A DNA stretch of 53,627 nucleotides from Lactarius indigo (GCA_025766275.1 JAFKAC010000233.1:1-53627); one strand, 5' to 3'. Positions 32,338 through 44,099 are shown, numbered from the stretch's first letter. A program made the numbers and translations. Notes: a model not told the origin generated them from the sequence alone.

Positions 32338-34698
32338 TTCTGGTTTGTATTCTACCTACTTGTCGAGCGCTCGTGTAACACTGCCCTGTCATTTTATCAC
32401 AACAGTCATTTTCCTCGAGCCCTCATCGTATGCTGGCCACTACGGAAACATGACACTGCACTACCCACAATTGCTCTGACATTGTCGTGACAAACCCTAC
32501 CCACTCGAGGACCATGTTCCTTCCCCAGTACCCTATCCCTCAAAGACCCTTGTGTTCGTATCATTTCTGAGTCTGTACCTCCCAGTGGTCGGTCACAGTT
32601 TCGGCAAGCATGAACGACGCATCGTGCGATCAATGGCAAAAACCTATGACCCATTTGAATGGCTCAAGTGACTATCATCGAACGGTATGATCGGACCTCA
32701 GACCTTAGGTCACAGCGTGTACGATCTTGAGCAAAGTCGTTTTCGATCTTGAGGAAGCGACTGGGCGACATACAAAATTTGCGGGGATATAAACACCTGG
32801 GTTGCTGCCAATTCATTACATTAATGCAGACGGCCATCATGGCCATCTTACAACGTGGGATGGGTTCGTTTCGAGCGTGTTTTTCCATTTCTGGCCCATG
32901 AGTAGATCAAAAGTGAGGCAAAACGTGCTTGGATATTTTGCTCGAGCTAGCAGACTCGGTGCTCTGGCACGCACTGCATAGATCATTGCATGCATGGCAG
33001 AGGTGGCTGGATGTCTGCCGTTGACACTAACCCATGCAGCATGGGGCGGCATGGCGTGTGGTGCGTTTGTCACGCATTTTTCCGACCTGGTGTAAGGCAC
33101 TGAATCCCCGCGCGGCAGACTCCGGGCGTTGTTGACCACCGTCGGGCGGGCCAATAACCCCACCATCGCATCACTCGTAGGCTCCGCGTGTAGCGTGCAT
33201 CGGGTGTGGGCAGTGGGAAGTCTCCTAACTCTGTTCAGCCAGGAGATTTCCAGGAGCAGTCATCGTGAACCTTGTGCGGATTACAGTTAAGTTTTATTTG
33301 GAAATTCACTGGCAAGCGCGCGTGTCCGGTGTACACCACTCGACCGAACCAATCCCATAAATATTTCTGGAGTACTTTCGCGGTCATTAGGAGGCCGCGC
33401 CGCGCCATGCTCTTGGATACAACGCTCAGGTGACACTCTCAAATCTAGCCCTTTCAGTGTGTGTTCTTTATTCGCCTTGGGTGACCGTAAGACGCTAAAT
33501 CTACCTCGCATATTTGGAGCTCGAATCAGTGAACACTACGGGTCTTCTAGGCTTCTGAACGAGGGCAGCTCCAGTACGGCCATGGCCAACCAACAACCAC
33601 CTGCAAGCTCGGGTTTCTGTGTGCGTAGAGTATTCAATGCGGAAATGATGTTGTTCTTGAAATGGAACCCAACTTTGCTTTCACGGACCTTATTTACAGT
33701 AAGCGATTCGTGGCACGACTCATGCTAGGTGCAACACGGCCTCGTGTTATGGCAACATGTCAAATTTTTTTTGAGCCGCCGAAACTTTGAGCAACAACGT
33801 ACAGCCGCCTGTGAGGAATGTTGGCTTGGCTTGCCTATTCGCGTCAAAGCACTGGTTGTATACGTCATTCGCACCCACAGCCCTCGAATGTGAAACGATA
33901 ACTTGTCTACATTTGAGCACCCCAATCGCGTACATTGGATGGAACGCTGCGACAAGCTCGCTATTTCAGTTGGGCAGATAGATGTACGGGAATTGTTTCT
34001 GGGTCTCGCAATTGACCTGCACATGCCGAATATGGTCCAGGTTCTCCAACCCTTCGTCCCGGTTGAAGACCCAGATCTCCGTGATCACCTATTGTACTCC
34101 CTACTCCCGCGTTGCATAATTTCCTAGGCATTAGTGAGTATCTAGAGGAAGTCGTGGCCCGAATCGATGCTCTTTCAATCAGTTGATCTTTGAAAGTCCC
34201 ACAGCTCTTCATTTACTGGCCCCAAGGAAAACTCTGCGCCACTCGATCGAGTGAAAATGAGCTCTGACGGCCCTCCCTCCTTGTCACTCTGCGTGTTAGT
34301 GCTTCGGTTGAGCTATGACCGTAACGGACTTGAGGGGCAGGATTCTCTTTTTTTTCAACAGCGAACAAACATGGGAGTCAATGTTCGATGAATGCCCACT
34401 ATGGCCGTTCTGAGTCCATCATTATTCTATACAGTATTCGTAAACTGGCTCTACATTCGATCCGGCGTGATTTTTATATGACAATTTACGCGACTAGTAC
34501 TTGAGTGAGCCTCTGACATTACGCATTTTGAGTCCAACTCAAGACCTCATTGTAAGAAAAAATTTCTAATTGAAATACATCACCGTGGTCGCCGGGACGA
34601 ACTTAAGCCCACCCTATCGTGCTTTCCTTTCTTTGTTCGAAATAGATAGTGATGGAGAAGAATACACACATCATCTAAACGACTGCCCTCGTAAACTT
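32338..34698. other. Gene-poor region of about 2.4 kb with the second copy of the duplicated flank
   Basis: 32338-32880 is the counterpart of 29986-30612. From 32880 to 34698 I see no gene. Open frames near 32837-33166 (minus), 33459-33728 (plus) and 33903-34127 (plus) have no domain character. The region ends at the CIA1 3' end. Confidence 0.45.
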
Positions 34699-35978
34699 TT
34701 ACACTGACACAACTTTCCATACCTTTGCCACACCATCATCGCCAACAGTTGCTATTAAGTCCTCATATCCTTTTCTCGGACACCACGCAATAGAATTCAC
34801 ATCGTTGACGCCGTGGGCGTTTTCAAGACGTGCAATTAGTCCAGACCTGGGAGGACTTTTATTTGTGGATTCCGGTGATTCCTGGGACCGTGTTGGTCAA
34901 ACTAGCCACGTGCGTAGCGCGTTGCAGTTGGCTCACCTCGAACGCCCAAACGTTGATTCTACCGTCACCCCCTGTCGAGGCAAGCCAGCCGAGTGACTCA
35001 CTGCCACTGTCTGTCTTCCCCGGCTTTCCGGCACCCCACGTCACCGAGTAGACTGTACGGCCATGCTCCTCCAACACCAGTACACATTCCCATTCGTGTT
35101 CCGTGATACGCTTCCAGATCCGGACCGTACGGTCGTCTGATGCCGATGCGAGGTACCGACCGTTCGGTGCCCAGGTAAGGGACCATACGGTCGACGCGTG
35201 CCCTGTCAGCGTGGTAAAACAGAACCAATCCTCGCTGGGGTCGTCAATGTAGAGCTTGATCGTGTCGTCGTACGAAGCGGACGCTAAGATCTATGCTACG
35301 GGGACGGGCGTCAGCAGCTCGTTGCAGAGAGGGGGAACGATCGACCTCCTCTCTCGGATGCCACGCCACGCATTTTACATCCTGGGTATGTTCCATGAGT
35401 ACGCCCATGCATTCAAAGTCAGCGTCCGGTTGAGCTGGTGTTTGATGAGTGATGACTGGTGCCCATAGTCTAGGGCGACACACCTTCCCATACCCATACA
35501 GTCTTGTCGCGACTGCAGCTTGCGAGGAACGTCCCAGTTGGGGACCAAGCAACACTCTTACACTCGGTTTCGTGGCCCTCGAGGATAGTAACGCACTCCC
35601 AATCGCCGCCTACCGTTTCACCTGCGTCGTCCTGGTCCTCGCGTTGCCAGATCCCTATGTTTGCATCAAAAGATGCAGTGGCAAGCGTATGACCAGACGG
35701 CGACCACGCGATTCCACGCACAGTTTTGGTGTGACCGGTAGGGATAGATGTGTGAAGGATAAAATTTGGCAAGGGATCCGGGGTATAAGCATAAAGGCGA
35801 ACAGACTTATCCGCGGAGCAAGTCGCTAGCAGAGGCTTTGCCGGATTCCAGGCGACATGCCAGGCGCGGTCATCGTGTCCTATATATTAACGTAGAATAG
35901 GAGCTGAATTGAAAGTCAGTTGATCTCACCAGAGAGGTCGGCCACCGATACAACTTTGTAAGGGAGGTCGACATCCAT
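34699..35978 (-). CDS. CIA1: CIA1, cytosolic iron-sulfur protein assembly WD40 protein
   Basis: This WD40 propeller of the CIA targeting complex delivers Fe-S clusters to cytosolic and nuclear apoproteins. Five exons (minus) give 356 aa: 35930-35978, 35484-35879, 35346-35434, 34937-35290 and 34699-34881. Typical repeat endings are [58 protein letters not shown] and [10 protein letters not shown], which gives the expected seven blades. The segments [20 protein letters not shown] and [15 protein letters not shown] are characteristic of Cia1. The last acceptor (34882/34881) was picked because it alone keeps the final blade in frame. It starts 112 bp from SEH1 on the opposite strand. Confidence 0.93.
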
Positions 35979-36090
35979 CTTCCTAGTTACTGACGCTGGG
36001 AGGAGTTAAGTGTAATCGGCCCGGCTCGGACCGTGATTACTTGCAGAGGGTTGAACATCAAACGCACCTTGTCGTTTCTTTCGCTACGCT
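35979..36090. promoter_or_regulatory. Compact bidirectional promoter between CIA1 and SEH1
   Basis: Only 112 bp separate the two divergent start codons. No TATA box is evident. The stretch includes TCGGCCCGGCTCGG and a CTTGTCGTTTCTTTCGC pyrimidine run just before the SEH1 ATG. Confidence 0.55.
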
Positions 36091-37613
36091 ATGCAAACCA
36101 GCTTAATACAAAACGCACACGGAGATCTCGTAACTGATGCTGCATATGACTTTTACGGTGTCCGTCTCGCAACCTGCTCTCTAGACCACCGCATAAAGAT
36201 CTGGCAGCTCGATGAGTCTGACGGCACGTGGACGGCCGTGGCAGACTGGAAGGTGCGTGGTCGTTTCACAACCTGATGGGGGTTCGCATGACAAGATGTG
36301 TCGTCAGGCTCACGGTGCAGCCGTAACGAAGCTGTCGTGGGCGCATCCGGAATTTGGCTCTGTCCTTGCAAGCTCGTCATTCGACCGGACGGTGAAGGTC
36401 TGGGAAGAGATTCCGGCAGAAAACACCGACCAACCCCAGACGAACGGAGCTTCCACGGCGGCCAGCGGTCCCGGAACGCGCTGGTTAGAGCGTGCGGTGC
36501 TAGCGGATGCGAAGGGTACCGTGCGCGCGGTAGAGTTTGCGCCCCACCAACTTGGGCTGAAGCTCGTGCGCACCCTCTGTCGTTCCCCGTCCTACGCCAT
36601 ACTCACCAATTTCCGACAGGCTACGATCGCTTCAGACAACCATTTACGCGTGTATGAATGTCCCGAAGTGCCCGTGCTCACGAATTGGACGCTGGCGCAA
36701 GAAGCAGATGTACCCGCGCTACCGTCAACGTCGACGTCGCGTCCCCATACCTATGCGGCACCCACCCCTACTCAAGTTTCGGGAACTCCCGCCGCGGACG
36801 CATCGCTCGTTGCGAACGCGCTGCAACAGCAACAGCAACAGCCCCCACTGCAGCGAGGTGCTGGCGGCCGCGAGGCGGATGGCGGCTGGTCTGTCTCTTG
36901 GTGTAAGGAGCAATACTGGGGCGAGGTGCTTGCGACCTGCAGCGGCGTGTCTGGCGTTGTGAAGGTTTTCGTTTTCACCTTTTTTCTTTTGTCACAAACG
37001 ACTCAAGGCACTGCGGTAGATCATACAATTGTCCCCGTCGCGCCGTCCAATCACTCTTCTTTCGCTCGATCCCTCCCCGCCTGTAGACTCTGGACCAGTC
37101 TCTGAAGACGGAATAGCACCATATGCCGTAACTTCTGTTGCGTGGGCACCGTCGTGCGGACGTTCATATCACCTTGTCGCGACAGGTAGTCGTGACGGAC
37201 ATGTGCGCATCTGGAAACTGCGTCCCAGCTCGCTCGATGAGGAACGTATAGAGAATTCGGACGACGCAAAGTGGACGGGGAGCGTCGTGGCGGATTTCGA
37301 TCATCACAAGTGTGTGCATTTCCGCTTGTCAACGCTCTGTAATTTACGTGTTCGTGTTTTGCATGCAGGTCTTCGGTAGGCAGGGTTGAGTGGAACATCA
37401 CAGGGTATATGCTTCTCGCTCATTCCTCAGAGCCCGCGCTAAGAGTCAACTAGAACCATTTTGTCTTCTGCCGGAAATGATGGTCGTATACGCCTCTGGA
37501 AGGCAACGACTGGGAACATTTGGAGGCCAGCGGGGCACATAACCGTTGAACAAGCTGAGGAGCAACTGAAAGAGGGTGATGTCGAAATGGATGATGGTAA
37601 TCCTGCGGAATGA
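36091..37613 (+). CDS. SEH1: SEH1, nucleoporin and SEA/GATOR2 WD40 protein
   Basis: This WD40 protein belongs to the Nup84/Nup107 nuclear pore subcomplex and to the SEA (GATOR2) complex that tunes TORC1. Six exons give 416 aa: 36091-36252, 36308-36565, 36620-36964, 37020-37309, 37369-37404 and 37454-37613. The start reads [20 protein letters not shown]; other hallmarks are [38 protein letters not shown], and a final blade [15 protein letters not shown]. Exon 5 is only 36 nt. A Pro/Thr/Ala- and Gln-rich insertion (with QQQQQQPP) sits at about residues 195-230 between blades. Intron 1 keeps GTGCGTGG, the part also visible in the pseudogene copy upstream. Confidence 0.93.
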
Positions 37614-37893
37614 AAACGTTCACCGTGCTGCCTTTCTCCCTTAATCGCTTGGGGTGAAAGTGCTATCCCCGTGCAGGGCGCCGCATGTTTCCAAATTTCT
37701 CCTGTCACACCCACTTCTAGGTGCTAGGTTGCGAAATGGGCGTCTTGGCAAAGGTGTTTGCGCAGCTTGCAAAATTCGTGGGAAATTAACTGGAGGGAAT
37801 GCGGGCCGTTATTAGTACTGGATTCATTGACTTATCATCGGCTGGGGACGCTGTTGGGTAGATGATAGGAGGTAATGGACAATGTACTTTTGA

Positions 37894-38559
37894 TCAGCTT
37901 CCAGAATCCAGCTGTTGATTTTTTTGCCATGCCTCGATCCACTGTACGATGCGAGATACGTTCGATTCTAGATCCTCTGTGGATTCGCTCTGGAGAGGAA
38001 CAACTATCTCCTCGGCGTATGCCTCGCGAGCTTCCTCTAGAACAACGTTCATAATTTCTGCTTCATTGTTCTCCTGTATTTTTTTCAATGGGTAACCCCT
38101 GTAATGGGAAGTCAACTTTCGAGATCTGTAAAGGACCAGCGGGGATGATGGCCCACCGATCTTCGAGACGGTCCCATAATTGCGTGTGGTTGCATTGCAG
38201 TACAACGACAAGGTCAACCCATCGCTCTGGAAAGGCATCGCAAGTATGCCAGTCAAGAATGAGTCCCCCAGCCACGACTAATGGTTCTAATTCGTCGACC
38301 ACCTGATTATTGCATGTCACTCGAATTGTTGGGCGAGATGACCATACTAGCGCACCTTGTCCTCGTCAACCACATAACTCTGCCATTCCTCGTCGAATCT
38401 GTCGTGCAACGCCTTCTCCTTTACGAGCTCACTGATATTGATGTGTTGTAGTGGGACGGGTGAATGCTCTGCGAGAAGCTGTGCGGTTGTCGTTTTGCCT
38501 GTTCCAGGAGTACCGGTGATTACGATGATGGGCGATGAACGATGGGTGGTTTCCTGCAT
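37894..38559 (-). CDS. FAP7: FAP7/AK6-type adenylate kinase, ribosome biogenesis factor
   Basis: This is a small P-loop NTPase of the hCINAP/AK6/Fap7 family, needed for 18S rRNA maturation with the small ribosomal subunit. Three exons (minus) give 184 aa: 38356-38559, 38157-38302 and 37894-38098. The Walker A motif GTPGTGKT spans residues 16-23. It is followed by HINISELVKEKALHDRFDEEW and the LILDWHTCDAFPERWVDLVVVL region, in which the family's usual DYHGC/DYH becomes DWHTC. QCNHTQLWDRLEDRGYPLKKI and QENNEAEIMNVVLEEARE complete the signature. The length is normal. There is no signal sequence; nuclear and cytosolic location is expected. Confidence 0.93.
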
Positions 38560-38633
38560 TTTCTGAGGCGTCAGCGTGGTGGAGGCCTGGTCAGTGTCCG
38601 GGAAAATTGTTCAATAGCCCGAATCCTGCTTCC

Positions 38634-39049
38634 CTAAAGCGGGGTCAGTTTCTCGAAGGCGGCCCGAGAATCATCTGGTACTCTACTTAGAAAATACTCG
38701 GGCTCAAACCCAAGGGCTGTCGTGCAATCTTCACTTACTTTTTCCGCGTACTGCATGCCCTCGCGATACTCACCTTTGCCCTGGGCGATCGCGTGTTCTC
38801 TGACACCCCTGTCCTCATGCGTTGCGTAGAGCCCTCCGTCCTCCTTTTGGCTCGTGCTCACGCAGGGTCGGGATTCAGGAAACAAAGTGACTCTTCAAAT
38901 CGGAACAACGTGATGGGCACACGTGTGGAAAACGAGGTCTCTATCAACGTGCTGTGCTATACTACCTCGCGGAAGAGGGCTGGAACGAATCTCATGCTCG
39001 CCTCCGATTTCCATGGCACATCATCTGAGGAGGAACCGATGGTCCCCAT
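38634..39049 (-). CDS. Possible small gene of unknown function, structure uncertain
   Basis: On the minus strand an ATG at 39049 opens a frame, MGTIGSSSDDVPWKSEASMR, followed by FVPALFREV and a possible donor (GAG, then GTAGTA). A second open frame ends at 38634. It contains REHAIAQGK, then a convincing 57-nt GTGAGT...ACGACAG intron (about 38722-38778), then ALGFEPEYFLSRVPDDSR and a stop after FEKLTPL. The two ends read like real protein, but I could not place the junction between them, nor assign a family. It lies between the start of FAP7 (same strand) and a divergent chitinase. Confidence 0.4.
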
Positions 39050-39223
39050 TTTTTGTTGCACTTGCACTGCCGGCGCCGGCGTCTATCCTTATTTCTGACC
39101 TCAAGAACTACTCTTCACGTCGTGTTGTCATGTGGTTCGGACTAGCCTCTTGATATATAATGTCCTGCTGTACGCTCCGAAAAAAAACGCAGCGCCCGTC
39201 CATCGTCACCTACACCTACTCCA

Positions 39224-40854
39224 ATGTCTCCCGTTTTTTATTCTCTTCTTCTCGCCCAGTTAATTTGGGCCGCTCCGACCTGTAGTCTGGTTACTCCACC
39301 CCTCTATGCTCCCTCTAACAGTTCGAATAGCACTTCGAGTAGCACTTCGAACGTCGTGGCCGCATCGTGGTATGCCGGATGGCATAGCAGCGATTTCTCC
39401 CTGCAAGATGTCAGTTGGTCCAAATACAGCTCGGTCATTTACGCTTTCGCGTAAGCGTTGTACAGCAACTCACATGAGACACTGTGTTAACCCTTTGTCA
39501 GTGTCACAACGCCAGTTGCGAACATTATCGGTCTTGAAGATTCTGATAAAACGTTGCTGCCTCAGTTCGTACAGACTGCCCATGCAAATGTTGGTTTCTC
39601 AATATTTCTCCCCTTTCGCAACTCACAATACCTCAGAACGTGCACGCTCTCTTGTCTATTGGAGGTTGGACTGGCTCGCAGTACTTTTCTTCTGCCGTAG
39701 CTACCGATGCGAACCGGACGGCCTTCGCTCAAGCGGTCATGAAACTCGTTTCGACGTACAACCTTGATGGGATCGAATTCGAGTGCGTTTACCTTGATCT
39801 GTTTCAATGTTCCGAGATCTGATTTTATCCACCTGTTCTGAAGCTGGGAGTACCCTAATAAGCAAGGAATCGGTTGTAACATCATATCTACCAATGATAG
39901 CGCCAATTTCCTCTCCTTCTTGCAAACACTTCGCAGCCAAGACGGTGCACAAGACTTGATCGTCTCGGCTGCAGTGTCCGTCAAACCATTTGTTGGCTCT
40001 GACGGTAACCCCATGACGGACGTCTCCGGGTTTGCGAAGGTCCTCAACTACATCGGTTCGCTATTCATCACCTTTCCCTTTGTGCCCGTTTGACCGGTAA
40101 CACTGTACAGAGGTTATGAACTATGATGTTTGGGGCTCTTGGTCCAACAGCGTTGGACCCAACGCCCCATTGGACGACTCTTGTGCCCCTTCCAGTGATC
40201 AGGATGGCTCTGCTATTTCGGCCGTCAAGGCTTGGAGTACCGCCGGTTTCCCAGCCAACCAGATCATCTTAGGCGTCGCATCGTACGGACACTCTTTCCA
40301 CGTAGGCAACGACAGCGCGGTCGATACTTCGGGCAATATCGCACTATACGCCCCATTCGACAAGTCTCAGCAACCCGCGGGGGACAAATGGGACGGCACT
40401 GCGTCCGGCGTTGATGAGTGTGGGAATCCGAACGTTGTTGGTGGCATCTTCGACTTCTGGGGTTTGATCGATGGTGGGTTCCTCACGACCAACGGGACCG
40501 CCACCAGTAGCATCGACTATACTTTCGACAACTGCAGCCAGACGGTGTGTGCTCCACAAAAGCCCCAGAAATTGCTGATCAAACAACTGATGCCTCTTCA
40601 ACTTAGCCTTTTGTGTACAATCCTGCGTCGCAGGTGATGGTGTCCTACGATGACGCCACCTCATTTGGTACGCCGCTGTTGTAAATTATCCTGTTAGGGG
40701 AGTAGTTACTAACCCGCCTTTCCTTTGGATAGCCGCCAAAGGTAAATATATCAGCGATGCGGGTCTCGCAGGCTTCGCAATGTGGGAGGCTGGCGGCGAC
40801 TCGGACGATATCCTCCTCGACGCCATCAGCTCCGCAATCGGTATCGGTTGCTAA
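39224..40854 (+). CDS. Secreted glycoside hydrolase family 18 chitinase, copy 1
   Basis: This is a predicted extracellular endo-chitinase-like enzyme, 429 aa, cleaving beta-1,4-GlcNAc links. Seven exons: 39224-39450, 39502-39589, 39637-39782, 39844-40055, 40111-40544, 40607-40667 and 40733-40854. The signal peptide is MSPVFYSLLLAQLIWAAPTC, followed by a Ser/Asn-rich linker. The catalytic strand reads DGIEFDWEYP (residues 149-158): the donor Glu156 and preceding Asp154 are kept, but the middle Asp of DxxDxDxE is Glu152. Other GH18 landmarks are ALLSIGGWTGSQYFS, MNYDVWGSW and AGFAMWEAGGD. The splice between exons 3 and 4 creates Asp154, so reading through the exon end would wrongly give Glu. 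No chitin-binding module is seen. Its job may be wall remodelling or attack on other fungi. Confidence 0.92.
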
Positions 40855-42481
40855 GAACTTCGATTTCTCGATTTGTTTAATTTATTTTCGACGTTACTTT
40901 TTATAATGTATGTATCATAGGTAGTGATTGTACTCCCGTTATCTTTTTCATTGAATACTATGTCACCATCGTCCGACGAGACCAACCTTCGATCCGCAAC
41001 CCCAAAGTTTTCTGAAATGTTTGCTGTCGTCGGTGGTACAGAGGTTGCAACTACAATTGAACCCCGTACTTAATGCGTCCCGAGGATGCCGGATAGTAGG
41101 AATACCCTGGAATGAGTATCCCGAGGACACTGAGACAAGCCGCCAGAGGCCCCGAACTGCGGAACAAAGTGCCCTGACGACGTCGCGAGAACACCTTGGA
41201 CAGAAGAACTATTGTGGCACACCCATCCCAGACAAATCACGGGCACAGAACCCAGTCGAACGTTATTCCAACGCCTAATGACTCAGAAACGAGGACAGCC
41301 TCGAAACTGTAGTAACGGGGAAGCACGTACAGTCGAAATTCTCATAATGCATAATTCGTTACAGCTATTTTCAATTGCCAGTGATGGGCTCCTTGGTGAT
41401 TTGATAACAGCTATGACACATTATGCGTTATGAGAATTTCGACTGTGTTGACATCAAAGAAGAGGGTACACACCACAAGGCGAGATTAATCGAATTCTTC
41501 TGAGAGCGACCGGTACAGTAATACGTCATCCCAGAACCAAGTAGCAACAGGTGGTGCGTATATCTATACGATGGAGAATAGAAGAGCCGCAACGAACGGC
41601 CTGATCACGAGACTTGGGATCACTCAAGCGAGCTGAGACCGTTGGGTTTAACTTGAAGACAAGAGACAAAATTCAGCTCAGGATCATGCCAATCACTCTA
41701 TCCTCCTGCTGGGATTCAAATGTCAAGCATCATAACCTGTGATTGTTGGCGTGACTGTCAGTTGCTGGCCTGCGTTGAGAAGGAACATGGCTGGATAGAT
41801 CACTTCGAGGGAAGCACAAGGAAAAGCACTGGTGCCGTAGTCGGCATTCTCCGCCCAGTTGATACGCGGTCACAGGCAAGCGTACATCATTACGACTCAG
41901 ACCAGTACAGTATCTACGACCACCAAATAATCACGGTGCAGGGCCCTGTGATACCCGGACGCTCAGGCTAAATCTGGCAAACTCCCGTCGTCGCAATGCA
42001 CAAGCGAGGTGCAGGGCATTACTGTACTTGGGATTCGGTGGCTCTTCGGCTCGGCACGAAGCTTCGGGCAAAGAAGTCAACTTGAGCAGCGGTCCCCATC
42101 ATGACTCCACCGTGACTGCTTCATCATTTTGTCCTACAGTATAACTTTGTGACCGCGGCCGGGTGAGCTGATTCATTTCCGCGGTCGAGTGATATACGCT
42201 CCAAATATCTGCACGGTGCTGGCGCATCACTAACTCGTAGTCTCACAAGACCCGGTCAACGTCTCAATATATCCCGACTTCTTTGACACAATCTCGGACA
42301 CAGGAGATCTCCGTTTTTCGTTGTCGGCTGTTGCTCCGCGTACTCTGTAGTTGGCTTTTAAAGTCCTGGTACCGCCCTTAGTTTCTCTTTACGCCACATG
42401 GAGACTTGTCTCTCGGTACATAAAGTCTAGTTGCGTGGCAAAACAAAGCATCACCGTTCCACCTCCCCTATACCCGCGGCA
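40855..42481. other. Spacer between the two chitinases, carrying a MITE-like element
   Basis: Apart from the inverted-repeat element at 41329-41446 there is no gene. Short frames near 41021-41278 and 41720-41971 lack family character. The last 130 bases form the promoter of chitinase copy 2, with a CTTTTAAAG motif near 42354. Confidence 0.5.
41329..41446. mobile_element. MITE-like element with 27-bp terminal inverted repeats
   Basis: The left arm, 41329-41355, starts ACAGTCGAAATTCTCATAA and continues TGCATAAT. The right arm, 41420-41446, is its reverse complement with a single mismatch in 27 positions. The 64-bp interior has no coding potential and holds two copies of ACAGCTAT. The whole, 118 bp, is a typical size for a non-autonomous miniature inverted-repeat element or a very stable hairpin. 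I see no convincing target-site duplication (the flanks read CACGT and GTTGA, so at most GT), and no related transposase in the window. Confidence 0.65.
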
Positions 42482-44099
42482 ATGTACTCTCGTTTTGACT
42501 TTTTTCTGCTCGCCCAGCTACTTTGGGCTGTTCCGACCTGCAGTATGGTCACCCCAAGCTACCGTTCTCTCTCACACCGCTTGTCTACCGTGCCAGGCGG
42601 TCACTCGAACGCCGTGGCTGCAACGTGGTATGCTTCATGGCATAGTAGCGAATTTACCTTGCAAGATGTTAGTTGGTCTAAATATTCCAACGTCATCTAC
42701 GCCTTCGCGTGAGTGCTGTGAAAAACTTTATCTGAGACACCTCATTTATCCTTCCACAGGGTGACAACCCCAGACGTCAACGTTATTGGTCTTTCAGATT
42801 CTGATAAAGAGTTGCTGCCCCAGTTTGTGCAGGTTGCCCATGAAAATGTATATCATTCCGTATTCCTCCACCCCCATCCCTCACAATATCCTAGCACGTC
42901 AAACCTATCGTGTCTATCGGAGGTTGGACTGGCTCGCAGTACTTTTCTTCTGCTGTAGCCACCGATGCGAACCGGACGGCCTTCGCTCAAGCAGTCATAA
43001 ACTTGGTTTCAACGTACGATCTAGACGGGGTCGAATTCGAGTGCGTTTATCTTGATCTGTTTCAATGTTTCGAGATCTGATTTGTTTGAAGCTGGGAATT
43101 CCCTAATAAGCAAGGAATCGGTTGCAACACCATATCTACCAATGATAGCGCCAATTTCCTCTCCTTCTTGCAAACACTTCGCAGCCAAGACGGTGCACAT
43201 GACTTGATCATCTCGGCTGCGGTGTCCATCGAACCATTTGTTGGCCCTGACGGTAACCCCATGACGGACGTCTCCGAATTTGCGAAGGTTCTCAACTACA
43301 TCGGTTCGCTATTCATCACTTCTAAATTTGTGTTCGTTCACCGGAGCACTGCGCAGAGCTTATGAACTATGATGTTTGGGGCTCTTGGTCCGATGGCGTT
43401 GGGCCCAACGCACCATTGGACGACTCTTGCGCCCCTGCCACCGAGCAGCAAGGCTCCGCTGTTTCTGCCGTCAAGGCTTGGAGTACCGCCGGTTTCCCAG
43501 TCAACCAGATTATCTTGGGTGTCGCATCGTACGGGCACTCTTTCCATGTCAACCAAAGCAGTGCCCTCGATGCGTCGGGTAATATCGTACTGTACGCTCC
43601 GTTCGACAAATCTCAGCAACCCGCGGGGGACAAATGGGACGGCACTGCATCAGGCGTTGATGAGTGTGGGAATCCGAACGTTGTCGGTGGCATCTTCGAC
43701 TTCTGGGGTTTAATCGATGCCGGATTCCTCAAGTGCGATGGGACCGTCGCCAACGGCATCGAGTATACGTTTGATAATTGCAGCAAGACGGTGCGTACCC
43801 TATGAAGCCCTGGCCGCAATCCATTGATTTTCTAACGGCTCTTTCCACTCAGCCTTACGTCTACAATTCCACTTCGCAGGTGATGGTGTCCTTTGATGAT
43901 GCCGCCTCATTTGGTACGCCGCATTTTCAATTCTTATTAGGAGGGTGACCGTTAATCCGCCCCTTTTGGGACAGCCGCCAAAGGCCAGTACATCAAAGAT
44001 GCGGGCCTCGCCGGGTTTGCGTTGTGGCAGGCTGGCGGTGACTCGAGGGATATCCTACTTGATGCTATCAACTCAGCAGTTGAGCCATCAGCCTACTAA
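42482..44099 (+). CDS. Secreted glycoside hydrolase family 18 chitinase, copy 2
   Basis: This is a tandem paralogue of the upstream chitinase, 430 aa. Seven exons: 42482-42708, 42760-42847, 42895-43040, 43092-43303, 43357-43790, 43853-43913 and 43975-44099. The first six exon lengths are identical to copy 1 and the last differs by three bases. The signal peptide is MYSRFDFFLLAQLLWAVPTC. The catalytic strand is DGVEFDWEFP, again with Glu152 in place of the middle Asp and with Phe where copy 1 has Tyr after WE. IVSIGGWTGSQYFS replaces ALLSIGGWTGSQYFS, and the C-terminus ends AVEPSAY rather than AIGIGC. Catalytic Glu156 and Asp154 are present, so activity is plausible. Most divergence is in the linker after the signal peptide. 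Confidence 0.92.

Noticed and set aside
32837..33166. 109-codon minus-strand frame as a gene.
   Set aside because: There is no recognisable motif, no splice context, and it overlaps the duplicated noncoding flank.
39781..39783. Reading the chitinase signature as DGIEFEWE, which would lose the Asp next to the catalytic Glu.
   Set aside because: The donor falls after GA, and the next exon starts with C, so the spliced codon is GAC (Asp). The same holds for copy 2.
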